Assembly: GCA_947259245.1 (NCBI GenBank)
Contig: CAMYLP010000001.1
Location: 1 to 45,830 of the forward strand
Length of the DNA: 45,830 nt
Source of the DNA: an uncultured Patescibacteria group bacterium
GTDB lineage: Bacteria; Patescibacteriota; Minisyncoccia; Phycocordibacterales; UBA12088
Direction of reading: 5' to 3'
Numbering within the stretch: position 1 is the stretch's first letter; each line of letters starts with the position of its first letter. The notes under the pieces are model-generated. The model saw nothing but the letters and a program-made list of their open reading frames with translations, made no database searches and was not told where the DNA came from. Below, one piece after another: positions 15,110 to 23,077 of the stretch. The position numbers were made by a program, and so were the translations under genes.

Positions 15110-15934
15110 TTACACGAGTCTGTACGTACTCCACCTTCGTTCACCCTCTTTCCTAAGGACACCTTGGGACACAAGTGCCAGTAGCTCCCTCTGCAGTGTT
15201 TTCTCACTTACGTCCGTTATAACACGCGAAACGTCCTTTACTGTTATTCTGTCTTTCTTCTGCAACAATCCCAGTATAATTGCGCGTCTGTCCTTTTGCG
15301 ACTCCTGCACTCTCTCACGGTATGCTTGCGGCGCCCGTTGCACCGTGTCTGTTTGGCTCTGGGTCACAGGCTGTGCGTATCCTACTCTCTCAACACGCTG
15401 CACGGACGGCATCGTGCTCTTTACCTGTCCTTGTGGTGACGGTATGCGCAATTCTTGCCGTTCTCGCTCAAATAAACTCTCTGGTGCCCTCCCCTTCAGT
15501 TCACCCTCGTCAACAAAGATCCGTCCGTGCGACAGTTCCAACCTTCGAAAGGTGTCGGCAAGGTCGAGCAACTCATTTTCAATTAACGTAACGTTCATTC
15601 TGGAAAGTTTACCCGATAGTGCTGCCGTCTCAAGGAGTCCGGTGAGCGTCATGAGACCTGCAAGGAAGCTCCTGCGGGCCACTTCATCATTTAATAGGAC
15701 AGTCGCGTCTCTGACGAGACGTATAGATGTCCTATTCATTTCGCCAGCCAGAGCATCTTGCTTGTCCATGAGTTCTAACAGACGCGTACATGTTGATGCG
15801 ATGCGGTATGTCTTTTCAAGTATATAGGACGCTGCCTCGCTGTCTTTATAGGACATGCGAGAGTCTGCTTTATATAGGGATGTTAGCATGTCCTTTGTGG
15901 TTTGGTCCCTGTGTGCGTCGCTGTTGCTGACCAT
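15110..15934 (-). CDS. Winged-helix DNA-binding protein with N-terminal helical domain
   Basis: 274 residues. Residues 1-130 are all-helical (EAASYILEKTYRIASTC..., NRTSIRLVRDATVLLNDEVARRSFL..., NVTLIENELLDLADTFRRLEL). A Gln-rich flexible linker spans about 150-210 (PQGQVKSTMPSVQRVERVGYAQ). A DeoR/ArsR-like winged helix ends the protein: DRRAIILGLLQKKDRITVKDVSR, then SEKTLQRELLALVSQGVLRKEGERRW. Likely a transcription regulator whose helical domain dimerises or senses a ligand; target unknown. The upstream region carries three TATAGCT/AGCTATA sites, candidates for autoregulation. ATG 15934 lacks a Shine-Dalgarno. Confidence 0.7.
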   Translation of the reverse strand: MVSNSDAHRDQTTKDMLTSLYKADSRMSYKDSEAASYILEKTYRIASTCTRLLELMDKQDALAGEMNRTSIRLVRDATVLLNDEVARRSFLAGLMTLTGLLETAALSGKLSRMNVTLIENELLDLADTFRRLELSHGRIFVDEGELKGRAPESLFERERQELRIPSPQGQVKSTMPSVQRVERVGYAQPVTQSQTDTVQRAPQAYRERVQESQKDRRAIILGLLQKKDRITVKDVSRVITDVSEKTLQRELLALVSQGVLRKEGERRWSTYRLV

Positions 15935-15951
15935 GAGAAAAATGACTTAGA

Positions 15952-16013
15952 AGCTATAGAGAGTGTCCGTGATGTATATGTGACCTATAGCTCATAGTGA
16001 GTTCAGTATAGCT
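15952..16013. promoter_or_regulatory. Candidate operator cluster (TATAGCT/AGCTATA x3)
   Basis: AGCTATA at 15952-15958, TATAGCT at 15986-15992 and 16007-16013. The last two are 21 bases apart (two helical turns) and are flanked by an inverted GTGTCC/GGACAC pair (15963-15968, 16017-16022). Located between the winged-helix gene and ftsK. Confidence 0.4.
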
Positions 16014-16124
16014 TATGGACACATGTCTGCAACTTGTTTTTTTGTAACAGGTGTGTGCCTGCGCTGTACGCGCGAGATACCGTTATAGAGTGTAATTCTG
16101 GGATATTCTTGTGAAGAGTTGTGC

Positions 16125-16130
16125 TACAAT
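16125..16130 (+). promoter_or_regulatory. -10 box of ftsK (leaderless)
   Basis: TACAAT 7 bases before ATG 16138; no good -35 visible. Decides the ftsK start. Confidence 0.5.
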
Positions 16131-16137
16131 ATGGCCT

Positions 16138-18456
16138 ATGGCAAAGAAGAAAAAGGCTACGAAGGAGTCCAGAAGAAGGAAGGATGAAGAAGAGGATGAG
16201 GAACCAACAGGAATCCTGTCGAACATGGAGCCAGAGACAGTACGGGGCATCATAGGTGTCCTCTTGTTCGTAATGGCAATACTGCTTATTCTTTCGCCGC
16301 TCGGTCTTGCGGGTATAGTAGGTGACAAAGTGTACGATGGGGTGTACTGGCTGATTGGTATCGCATATTACCTTGTGCCTGTTCTGTTCGTTGCATGGGC
16401 GATATCACTCTTCAATCGACAGTACGAGGAGAGCTCGCTTCGATCCATACGCATGGCGGGCGCGTTGCTCTTTTTCGCATCTACACTTACCATGGTGGGC
16501 GTCCTTTCGCCGAACAGTGCCGGTATCGTCGGGAGACTGATCGCTGAACTATCTATCACCTATCTTGATCGTATAGCGACGATGGTCATACTCGCCGGGG
16601 GTATCATAGTGTCACTCCTGCTGCTGTTTGACAGTGAGCTGTGGGTGCTTCTCTTCAAGAAGGTGCTTCGCCTTTTTGGGCGTGGAAAGGAAGATGACGC
16701 TGAACTTGACGCTGATGAGTTCGCTGATGACGTACAAGATGTCGAAGACCTCGAGGAAGAGCTCGTGGAAGATGAGCCGGAGGAGGAAGAACCGGAGGAA
16801 GAGTACGAGGAAGACGACGAAGCTGAAGAAATGGACGAGCTCTTCGAACAAGAGAGCAAGAAAAAGCGTGGCAAAAAATCGGCTGCCCCTTTCGTAATGC
16901 CGAGCGAGTACATCCCTCCCCCACTGGACCTCCTTGAGGCAGACCGTGGGAAAGCAAATGTCGGCGACACTAAAGCTCGTGCAAACATAATCAAGAAGAC
17001 GCTGCAGCACTTCAATATTTCTGTGGAAATGGACGAAGTCACAGTGGGTTCCGCAGTGACCCAATACACACTAAAACCTGCCGCGGGTGTAAAGCTAAAC
17101 AAGATCCTTGGTCTTCAGCCCAACCTCGAGCTCGCTCTGGCTGCCTCCCCTGTCCGTATCGAAGCCCCTATTCCTGGCAGGTCGCTCGTTGGCATCGAGG
17201 TACCAAACCACGCACGGTCAATCGTGGGTCTTTCAGATCTACTGTCCTCACCTGAGTTCACCGAGGAGACGGAACCGCTGATTACCACTCTTGGTCGCGA
17301 CATTGCCGGATCGGCCCACTACGCAAACATCGGCAAGATGCCACACCTCCTCGTTGCCGGTACGACGGGCTCCGGTAAGTCGGTCATGATGCACACTATT
17401 ATCGCTTCCCTTCTCTACAAGAACGCACCAGAGCGCCTCCGCTTTATCATGGTTGATCCGAAACGAGTGGAGCTGACCCTCTACGATGGTATTCCGCACT
17501 TACTCACACCGGTCATCACTGAGGCAAAGAAAGCCATACTCTCACTTACCTGGACCGCAAAAGAGATGGACCGTCGCTATGACATACTGCGAGACCATGC
17601 TGCACAGAGTATCGCTCAGTACCACGAGGAGGTGGTCGCTCCTGCCTTTACCGCGTATGAGAAGCTCAAGGAGAAGGGTAAAGAGACTGACGATTTTGTC
17701 ATGCCCGATGCCATGCCGCACATCGTAATCGTCATTGATGAGCTTGCAGATATTATGTCAACGTACCCGCGTGAGCTTGAGGCAGCCATTGTTCGTTTGG
17801 CACAAATGAGTCGCGCAGTGGGTATCCATCTCATTCTTTCTACGCAACGGCCTGAAGCAAAGATCATCACCGGTCTCATTAAGGCAAATATACCAACGCG
17901 TATCGCACTAAAGGTAAACACGTTAATTGATTCCCGTGTGATATTGGACCAAGGTGGCGCCGAGAAACTCCTCGGTGCCGGTGACATGCTCTATCTCTCT
18001 GGTGAGATGCCAAAACCACGCCGTATTCAGAGTCCCTTCCTCACCAGCAAGGAGGTAAAGAAGATTGCCGCGTTTCTCAAGAAGAACAATGACTACATGC
18101 TCGACACACCTATCGATTTTGCAGCTGCCGACAGCGAGCACGCACAGAGCGGTGGTGGGATACCATTCGACACGATAGAAGCAGATGATGACCGCGACGA
18201 ACTGTACGAAGAGATACGAGAGTTCGTAATACGGGAGCGAAAGGCCTCCACGTCCCTCATACAGCGCCGATTCAAGGTAGGATATGGCCGCGCGGCACGC
18301 ATCATCGACCAGCTGGAAGATGATAGTGTCATAGGGGCATCGGATGGTAGCAACAAACCACGCGAGGTGTTGCTCGGAGCGAGCGCCATTGAAGAAATGG
18401 ACCTGCGTGAGGAAGACGCTGAGGAAGAAGGTGATGATGACGAGTATGAACGATAG
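16138..18456 (+). CDS. ftsK: DNA translocase FtsK/SpoIIIE
   Basis: Septal motor that pumps chromosome ends and promotes dimer resolution during division. About 772 residues from ATG 16138 (MAKKKKATKES); the track's ATG 16111 would precede the -10 box. N-terminal membrane domain with four hydrophobic segments (about residues 35-165), then a very acidic linker (EEELVEDEPEEEEPEEEYEEDDE, about 195-240). The motor has Walker A AGTTGSGKSVMMH (about 405-417) and Walker B IVIVIDELADIM (about 525-536). A C-terminal gamma winged-helix (TSLIQRRFKVGYGRAARIIDQLE) reads KOPS-like DNA. All essential motifs intact. Its last codons overlap the next gene. Confidence 0.95.
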   Translation: MAKKKKATKESRRRKDEEEDEEPTGILSNMEPETVRGIIGVLLFVMAILLILSPLGLAGIVGDKVYDGVYWLIGIAYYLVPVLFVAWAISLFNRQYEESSLRSIRMAGALLFFASTLTMVGVLSPNSAGIVGRLIAELSITYLDRIATMVILAGGIIVSLLLLFDSELWVLLFKKVLRLFGRGKEDDAELDADEFADDVQDVEDLEEELVEDEPEEEEPEEEYEEDDEAEEMDELFEQESKKKRGKKSAAPFVMPSEYIPPPLDLLEADRGKANVGDTKARANIIKKTLQHFNISVEMDEVTVGSAVTQYTLKPAAGVKLNKILGLQPNLELALAASPVRIEAPIPGRSLVGIEVPNHARSIVGLSDLLSSPEFTEETEPLITTLGRDIAGSAHYANIGKMPHLLVAGTTGSGKSVMMHTIIASLLYKNAPERLRFIMVDPKRVELTLYDGIPHLLTPVITEAKKAILSLTWTAKEMDRRYDILRDHAAQSIAQYHEEVVAPAFTAYEKLKEKGKETDDFVMPDAMPHIVIVIDELADIMSTYPRELEAAIVRLAQMSRAVGIHLILSTQRPEAKIITGLIKANIPTRIALKVNTLIDSRVILDQGGAEKLLGAGDMLYLSGEMPKPRRIQSPFLTSKEVKKIAAFLKKNNDYMLDTPIDFAAADSEHAQSGGGIPFDTIEADDDRDELYEEIREFVIRERKASTSLIQRRFKVGYGRAARIIDQLEDDSVIGASDGSNKPREVLLGASAIEEMDLREEDAEEEGDDDEYER

Positions 18457-18802
18457 ACGTGGTCGTTTCGTCGCGCTAGGATTGATCCTTTTCACGCTTG
18501 CATACGGCCTGTTTCAGGCGCGGGTGCTTCTTGAGGGGCCAGAGCTTACCGTACGGGCCCCAGTGCCCGGCGCTTCTCTCACCGAGCCGCTCATGGAGGT
18601 TCGCGGTAAGGCACACAATGTCACGCGTGTCACAATAAACGGACGGCCTATCACCACGACTCCAGAGGGTGACTTCAATGATACGTTGGTCACGCCCAGC
18701 GGATATGGCGTCGTACTCGTGGAGGCGACTAATCGATTTGGATACCACATTGAAGAGCGTATCGAGATATATGGTGCACCCATGCACACTGAAGAAAGTT
18801 AA
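18434..18802 (+). CDS. Membrane-anchored bacterial Ig-like domain protein
   Basis: About 122 residues from ATG 18434. The track's ORF start lies inside ftsK and is rejected; ATG 18446 is an alternative. GAGGAAGAAGG just before the start serves as ribosome binding site within the ftsK end, so the two genes overlap by 23 bases and are probably translationally coupled. A short basic N-terminus, one membrane helix (FVALGLILFTLAYGLFQA), then an Ig-like fold (VRAPVPGASLTEPLMEVRGKA..., VTRVTINGRPITTTPEGDF, VVLVEATNRFG) resembling glucodextranase-B type domains. Exposed outside the cytoplasm; role unknown. Confidence 0.75.
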   Translation: MMTSMNDRRGRFVALGLILFTLAYGLFQARVLLEGPELTVRAPVPGASLTEPLMEVRGKAHNVTRVTINGRPITTTPEGDFNDTLVTPSGYGVVLVEATNRFGYHIEERIEIYGAPMHTEES

Positions 18803-18817
18803 TTATCGTGTAACTAC

Positions 18818-19870
18818 ATGTCTATGCAAAAGAAAGCAGCAAAAAAAGAGCCCAAGACCGTCACGCCAAGAATACCAAAAGAAGAGAAAGATAAGGGAGC
18901 AGAGGTCGACGCAGCACTGAAAGCCATCAAGACCAAGTTTGGTGAAGAGGCCATCATGACCCTTGGTGAAGCACCACACATCGACGTCGACGTTATTCCG
19001 TCTGGCTCATTGGGACTCGACTGGGCACTCGGCATCGGCGGGTACCCACGGGGGCGCATCATAGAGATTTTCGGCCCCGAGAGCTCGGGTAAAACCACGC
19101 TGGCACTGCATGCTGTGGCCGAGGCGCAAAAGAAAAAGGGTGTCTGCGCCTTCATCGATGCTGAGCATGCACTGGACCCAGAGTATGCAAAACGCATAGG
19201 AGTGAGGCTTGACGAACTGCTGGTGTCCCAACCGGATACCGGTGAACAGGCGCTGGAAATAGTCGAGAGCTTGGTGCGTTCCGGAAAAATTGACATCATC
19301 GTGGTTGACTCCGTCGCGGCGCTCACGCCACGTGATGAGATTGAGGGTGACATGGGACAGCAACACGTCGGCAAGCAGGCGCGTCTTATGAGCCAGGCCC
19401 TGCGCAAGCTTACCGCAATCGTTCATAAAAGTAAGACCGTTGTCGTTTTCATCAACCAGATACGCATGCAAATAGGGGTGATGTTTGGAAATCCCGAGAC
19501 CACGCCTGGCGGTAAGGCGCTTAAGTTCTACACCAGTGTCCGCCTCGATATACGCCGCATCGCGCAGATCAAGAAAGGCGAGGAGGTTGTCGGCGGTAGA
19601 CACCGCGTGAAGGTGGTGAAAAACAAGGTTGCCCCTCCCTTCCGTGTGACGGAGTTTGACCTCCTGTACAACGAGGGTGTCTCACACCAGGGTGAGCTCC
19701 TCGCTCTCGGCGAAAAGCACGGCTTGGTCTCCAAGGCGGGTGCCTCGTACTCGTACGGCGAAGAAAAACTTGGTCGCGGGTATGACGCCGCACGTCGATA
19801 TTTACGTGAAAACAAGAAAGTTGCCAATGCCCTCTTCAAGGAGATTAAGCATAAACTGACGGAGCAGTAG
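18818..19870 (+). CDS. recA: Recombinase RecA
   Basis: Forms ATP-dependent filaments on single-stranded DNA for strand exchange and SOS signalling. 350 residues, typical. Walker [14 protein letters not shown] (about residues 86-98), the Walker B region [10 protein letters not shown] (about 160-169), the L1/L2 loop regions ([10 protein letters not shown] and [19 protein letters not shown]), and the C-terminal domain are all intact. A Lys-rich N-terminal tail ([13 protein letters not shown]) is slightly longer than in E. coli. It lies 15 bases after the Ig-like gene, so possibly in the ftsK operon; no LexA-type box is visible. Confidence 0.97.
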   Translation: MSMQKKAAKKEPKTVTPRIPKEEKDKGAEVDAALKAIKTKFGEEAIMTLGEAPHIDVDVIPSGSLGLDWALGIGGYPRGRIIEIFGPESSGKTTLALHAVAEAQKKKGVCAFIDAEHALDPEYAKRIGVRLDELLVSQPDTGEQALEIVESLVRSGKIDIIVVDSVAALTPRDEIEGDMGQQHVGKQARLMSQALRKLTAIVHKSKTVVVFINQIRMQIGVMFGNPETTPGGKALKFYTSVRLDIRRIAQIKKGEEVVGGRHRVKVVKNKVAPPFRVTEFDLLYNEGVSHQGELLALGEKHGLVSKAGASYSYGEEKLGRGYDAARRYLRENKKVANALFKEIKHKLTEQ

Positions 19871-19885
19871 CACCTGCACACTGCA

Positions 19886-19914
19886 TTGACCGACACTCAC
19901 CGTGCTGCTACATT
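19886..19914 (+). promoter_or_regulatory. Promoter of small gene 19946-20164
   Basis: TTGACC (19886-19891), 17-base spacer, TACATT (19909-19914). Confidence 0.65.
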
Positions 19915-19945
19915 TCCATTAGTTCAATAGCGTGGGAGGTGAATC

Positions 19946-20164
19946 ATGAACATCCAGACTGACCAGGTCATGCAATTCACAGCTTCGTTTGCTACAGGGA
20001 CGAGGGTTGTGATACTTGCAGAGCCAACCCTTGATGGCAAATACTACGACGTCCATCAGTTTCTGAAAGAAGGTGAGAAACTCGCAAAACTGTTGCGCGA
20101 TTCATTGCCGGCAGCCACATACTTGGCGCTTTGTGCTGAGTTGCAGAGGATCAGTAGACCGTAG
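19946..20164 (+). CDS. Small hypothetical protein
   Basis: 72 residues (MNIQTDQVMQFTASFATGTR...), no TM or Cys motifs; predicted mixed alpha/beta (TRVVILAEPTLDGKYYDVHQF, then an amphipathic helix EGEKLAKLLRDSL). Strong Shine-Dalgarno GGGAGGTG before ATG. It has its own promoter and a terminator at 20214, so it is a monocistronic plus-strand unit between recA and a minus-strand gene. No family recognised. Confidence 0.65.
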   Translation: MNIQTDQVMQFTASFATGTRVVILAEPTLDGKYYDVHQFLKEGEKLAKLLRDSLPAATYLALCAELQRISRP

Positions 20165-20213
20165 TTGCATCTACTACACAGACGATCCTCTCATGCAGCA
20201 CACACAGTAACCT

Positions 20214-20241
20214 ACAGCCGCCCCCACGGGCGGCTGTTTCT
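20214..20241 (+). terminator. Intrinsic terminator after gene 19946-20164
   Basis: 10-bp perfect hairpin ACAGCCGCCC-CCAC-GGGCGGCTGT followed by TTTCT. Confidence 0.75.
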
Positions 20242-20262
20242 AGCCCTGTACGCTTTATAAGC

Positions 20263-20592
20263 TCACGCATGAAGATATCCATGCGAATCAGCCGGTCGCA
20301 TGGTTCGTAGAAAGTCACGAACAAAAAGTACCACCACCACCGCAAGTCCCAAAAGCAACATCTTTACAAGAAGCTCAGTCTGCACGAGTGCGCTTGTCAT
20401 GAACTGGAAGAGCGCCGCTGGACTCATGATAGAGGGCATATTGGCATAGATATTTGCCACAGATACAACCGACAGGAGTGCGAGCGAGAGTACGACGAGG
20501 CTATAGGCCTTCATGGCGGTTGGTCCTATGAGCTTGCGCATATAGTAAATGCGTTGTACGCGAGCCATGACTGTGTGTTCGAGAGTTTTCAT
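20263..20592 (-). CDS. Small integral membrane protein
   Basis: 109 residues from ATG 20592 (MKTLEHTVMARVQRIYYMRKLIG); the track's first 11 codons are dropped because they enter the repeat region. Two or three hydrophobic helices: AYSLVVLSLALLSVVSVANIY, a middle segment, and LLVKMLLLGLAVVVVLFVRDF, then a short cytoplasmic-looking tail. ATG 20568 (MARVQRIYY) is an alternative start; neither has a Shine-Dalgarno, and a TACATT box lies just upstream. No family recognised. Downstream of the ECF sigma gene on the same strand. Confidence 0.6.
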   Translation of the reverse strand: MKTLEHTVMARVQRIYYMRKLIGPTAMKAYSLVVLSLALLSVVSVANIYANMPSIMSPAALFQFMTSALVQTELLVKMLLLGLAVVVVLFVRDFLRTMRPADSHGYLHA

Positions 20593-20614
20593 ACAATGTA
20601 ATTTAGCGGTCTGT

Positions 20615-20673
20615 TGTGCTTGCAAGAGACTAAGACTTGGGCAAGCGCCCCGGAGCGGTCTCTTGAAAGCACA
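20615..20673 (+). repeat. Structured repeat, copy B
   Basis: Inner stem CAAGAGAC/GTCTCTTG (20623-20630 with 20658-20665) carrying TAAGACTT-GGGC-AAGC-GCCC-CGGAGCG, with an outer stem TGTGCTT/AAGCACA (20615-20621 with 20667-20673). About 28 bases after the stop of the sigma-factor gene. Same core as copies A, C and D. Confidence 0.85.
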
Positions 20674-20700
20674 TCAGAACCGCTCTCATTTTATATAACA

Positions 20701-21285
20701 CTAATAAGGTGAATATTGTTTCGCTAGCTTACGAAATGTTTTCTTTGCCCTATGCACCCGCGTCTTTACTGCCCCCACACTCACCTGCTCTCGTTCTGCG
20801 ATGTGGTGCTGTGGTAGACCTTGTATGAAGTGGAGTTCCAGTACCCGCGCGAGGTGTTCCGGCATCTTGGCGAAGATGGATATCACGTAGTCGGTGAGCT
20901 CCAGGCGAAATGATTCTTCGTGGTTGGTGTCCGGCAGTGACTCGTAGTACTCGGGGCTGAGCTCCACCGTCTTTCCATGCTCCTTCATGACCTTGCGATA
21001 CTTTGTGAAGGCGGTGTTCATGAGTATGCGATACCCCCAGCTCTTGAACGATGCTCCCTCAATGCTTCGGAACTTACTCGCATTGAGGTATATCTTTGTG
21101 AAGGTCTCCTGGACCACGTCCTCTACATCCTCCTCTCGGATGAGCACCGAGCGCGCTTTGCGCAAAAAAGCTTCCTCGTACCGCCGCACAATGAAAACAA
21201 ACAGATCTGGATTCTTGAGCGAGTTCTTCAGAACTATCTCGTCCGCCCAATCCTCGATGTTGGTATCCTTCTCAAGGGTGTACAT
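20701..21285 (-). CDS. ECF-type RNA polymerase sigma factor
   Basis: 194 residues, normal ECF length. Region 2 (FIVRRYEEAFLRKARSVLI, then EEDVEDVVQETFTKIYL) and region 4 (LPQHHIAEREQVSVGAVKTR, then VHRAKKTFRKLA) are both complete; region 3 is absent, as expected for the ECF group. It redirects RNA polymerase to alternative promoters. No anti-sigma factor is recognisable next door; the downstream small membrane protein 20263-20592 is a possible candidate only by position. The upstream region contains AT-rich TATACAT just before the ATG. Target regulon unknown. Confidence 0.9.
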   Translation of the reverse strand: MYTLEKDTNIEDWADEIVLKNSLKNPDLFVFIVRRYEEAFLRKARSVLIREEDVEDVVQETFTKIYLNASKFRSIEGASFKSWGYRILMNTAFTKYRKVMKEHGKTVELSPEYYESLPDTNHEESFRLELTDYVISIFAKMPEHLARVLELHFIQGLPQHHIAEREQVSVGAVKTRVHRAKKTFRKLAKQYSPY

Positions 21286-21357
21286 ATGTATATGGTACCT
21301 TCGCCTTCATATAGTGCAACTTCGCCGTATCAGTGAAGGTTACATGCACGTACTCAG

Positions 21358-21386
21358 TAGACAACATGCAGACATTTGGCTACAAT
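21358..21386 (+). promoter_or_regulatory. efp promoter (leaderless)
   Basis: TAGACA (21358-21363), 17-base spacer, TACAAT (21381-21386), followed 9 bases later by ATG 21396. Transcription would start about 3 bases before the start codon. Confidence 0.7.
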
Positions 21387-21395
21387 GCTCGTCAT

Positions 21396-21965
21396 ATGCT
21401 TGCCTACAACGAGATAACAACAGGCAGGGTCATCGTATACAACAATGAGCCGTATAAAGTGCTCTCATACAAAGTATTCCGCATGCAGCAAAGTAAGCCG
21501 GTGAATGTCACAAAGCTCAAGAGTTTGAAAAATGGCAAGGTGGTGGAGAAATCGTTCCACGTGAGCGACAAAGTAGAGGAAGCTGAGCTTGAGAAGCAGC
21601 CGATCGTCTACATATATGAGAGCAAGGGTGATTGCATGTTCCACGAAGCTGGAAATCCTGGTGCCCGCTTCCCTGTTAGTGCGGAGCTCATTGGTCCAGG
21701 GACAAAGTTCCTCAATCCAAAGAGTGAGTATGAAGCACTCCTTTTCAATGACGAGATCATTGGTGTACTGATACCCATTAAGATGCAGCTGCGGGTCACG
21801 GAAGCGGAGCCGGCAGTGAAAGGCAACACTGCACAGGGCGCTACTAAGACGGTGACCCTTGAAACCGGCGCGACGGTACAGACTCCACTCTTCATAAACG
21901 AAGGCGATATAGTGGAGGTCAACACCGAGACAGGAGCGTACACCAGTCGTGTCTCGAAATCATAG
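21396..21965 (+). CDS. efp: Elongation factor P, CPR-type
   Basis: Relieves ribosome stalling at polyproline. 189 residues from ATG 21396 (MLAYNEITTGRVIVYNNEPY), the usual EF-P length; the track's upstream start precedes the promoter and is rejected. Three beta domains are present: KOW-like N-domain, OB domain II (FLNPKSEYEALLFNDEIIGV) and domain III (GATKTVTLETGATVQTPLFI, then GDIVEVNTETG). The domain I loop that carries the modified Lys/Arg in other bacteria reads RMQQSKPVNVTKLKSL: the residue aligned with Lys34 is Gln, with a Lys three positions on. I recall similar QQ-x-KPVN loops in other Patescibacteria. No epmA/epmB or earP seen. Confidence 0.92.
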   Translation: MLAYNEITTGRVIVYNNEPYKVLSYKVFRMQQSKPVNVTKLKSLKNGKVVEKSFHVSDKVEEAELEKQPIVYIYESKGDCMFHEAGNPGARFPVSAELIGPGTKFLNPKSEYEALLFNDEIIGVLIPIKMQLRVTEAEPAVKGNTAQGATKTVTLETGATVQTPLFINEGDIVEVNTETGAYTSRVSKS

Positions 21966-21974
21966 GGTGGCATG

Positions 21975-22002
21975 TTGCCACTGTTTACCGACATGATACA
22001 CT
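21975..22002 (+). promoter_or_regulatory. Promoter of small gene 22052-22333
   Basis: TTGCCA (21975-21980), 16-base spacer, TACACT (21997-22002); leader of about 44 bases with Shine-Dalgarno. Confidence 0.55.
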
Positions 22003-22051
22003 GCCATTGGTTCTGCACACGTTGACTACTGACATATGGAGGGGCGATGTT

Positions 22052-22333
22052 ATGGTGACAATGCGTAGTGATATAGCACGGCGAGTTGAGGAAATCGTGG
22101 TCACTGAAGTAAAGCCGATTTTGGCAGAAAAAGGTTCACCTTGGAAGTTCACCGAAGAACAGCGTCTTTACGACCCTATCGATGGTGCTCGGTTTAGGTT
22201 TGATGACTTTCTGGTGTTTGCCGACATCGTTCACGAAGAGTTCGGTGACTTCGAAGAAAATTGGAACAATGCGACCACGTTTGAAGATGTCATTGATGAC
22301 ATCTTGCAGGCATTAGAGGTGCAGTCCGCGTAA
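22052..22333 (+). CDS. Small acidic hypothetical protein
   Basis: 93 residues. ATG 22052 is chosen over the track's 22007 because GGAGGGG (22038-22044) sits 7 bases before it. Acidic, mostly helical (RRVEEIVVTEVKPILAEKG, FRFDDFLVFADIVHEEFGDF, FEDVIDDILQALEVQSA). Size and helical pattern loosely resemble acyl-carrier-like folds, but there is no DSL phosphopantetheine motif. Own promoter and terminator; plus-strand unit between efp and the convergent rpsR. Confidence 0.65.
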   Translation: MVTMRSDIARRVEEIVVTEVKPILAEKGSPWKFTEEQRLYDPIDGARFRFDDFLVFADIVHEEFGDFEENWNNATTFEDVIDDILQALEVQSA

Positions 22334-22339
22334 ACGCGC

Positions 22340-22373
22340 AACGCCGAGCCATTGGGTCGGCGTTCTTTTTTTT
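22340..22373 (+). terminator. Intrinsic terminator after gene 22052-22333
   Basis: AACGCCGA / TCGGCGTT 8-bp stem followed by CTTTTTTTT. Confidence 0.9.
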
Positions 22374-22387
22374 CTGCGTCCTGTTGC

Positions 22388-22594
22388 CTAGGTGATGGTG
22401 TACGGGAGAAATCCCATGAACCGTGCATTCTTGACTGCTGTCGCGAGCTTGCGCTGGTCGCCTGCGGAAAGCTTCGTGTGCTTGCGACCGGTAATGCGAC
22501 CGTGTGGGTTTAAGAACCGCTTCAGCGTGTCTACATCTTTGTAGTCGAAGTAGTGTACCTGTGGCAATTCGTCTGTTTGCTGTTTGTTTGTCAT
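22388..22594 (-). CDS. rpsR: Ribosomal protein S18
   Basis: Small-subunit platform protein that pairs with S6. 68 residues, normal. Signature YFDYKDVDTLKRFLNPHGRI, then TGRKHTKLSAGDQRKLATAV and KNARFMGFLPYT. Last gene of rpsF-ssb-rpsR; no rplI (L9) follows, unlike in many bacteria. Confidence 0.95.
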   Translation of the reverse strand: MTNKQQTDELPQVHYFDYKDVDTLKRFLNPHGRITGRKHTKLSAGDQRKLATAVKNARFMGFLPYTIT

Positions 22595-22614
22595 GATTTG
22601 TATATCTACAGATA

Positions 22615-23049
22615 CTAGAACGGTATGTCGTCTGGGTTGATCTCGTCTGCCGCAGGGTAGTCGATGGCGTCATCTTTGCTTGCGGCTGGCTTTTGCGCTA
22701 CCGGTGCTGCGGCACCACCTTCGCTACGCCGGTCGCCAAACTGGACACGGTCAGCGACGATCTCCGTGCGATAGCGCTTCTGTCCGTCCTGTTCCCACGA
22801 ACGTGTCTGTAGACGACCTTCAATGAGAGCGTTGGAGCCCTTGCGCAGGTACTGTGCTGTCGTTTCTGCCTGACGTCCGAACACCACTATATTATGGAAC
22901 TCGGTCGACTCCTGCTTGTTGCCCTCCTTGTCAGTATAGAAGCGGTTTGTCGCAAGACCAAAGGTGGTCACCTGGACGCCAGAAGGAAGCGACTTCAGTT
23001 CAGGATCACGAGTAAGGTTTCCAAGGACGTACACTTTGTTGAGATACAT
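22615..23049 (-). CDS. ssb: Single-stranded DNA-binding protein
   Basis: Protects ssDNA during replication and repair. 144 residues: OB fold (MYLNKVYVLGNLTRDPELKS..., TEFHNIVVFGRQAETTAQYL, SNALIEGRLQTRSWEQDGQK), a short Ala/Gln-rich linker, and the acidic tip AADEINPDDIPF, which matches the DDIPF partner-binding peptide of bacterial SSBs. Located between rpsF and rpsR, 28 and 20 bases apart, in the classical order. Confidence 0.97.
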   Translation of the reverse strand: MYLNKVYVLGNLTRDPELKSLPSGVQVTTFGLATNRFYTDKEGNKQESTEFHNIVVFGRQAETTAQYLRKGSNALIEGRLQTRSWEQDGQKRYRTEIVADRVQFGDRRSEGGAAAPVAQKPAASKDDAIDYPAADEINPDDIPF

Positions 23050-23077
23050 AGACTTTATGTTCTAGTGATAAGTATCG

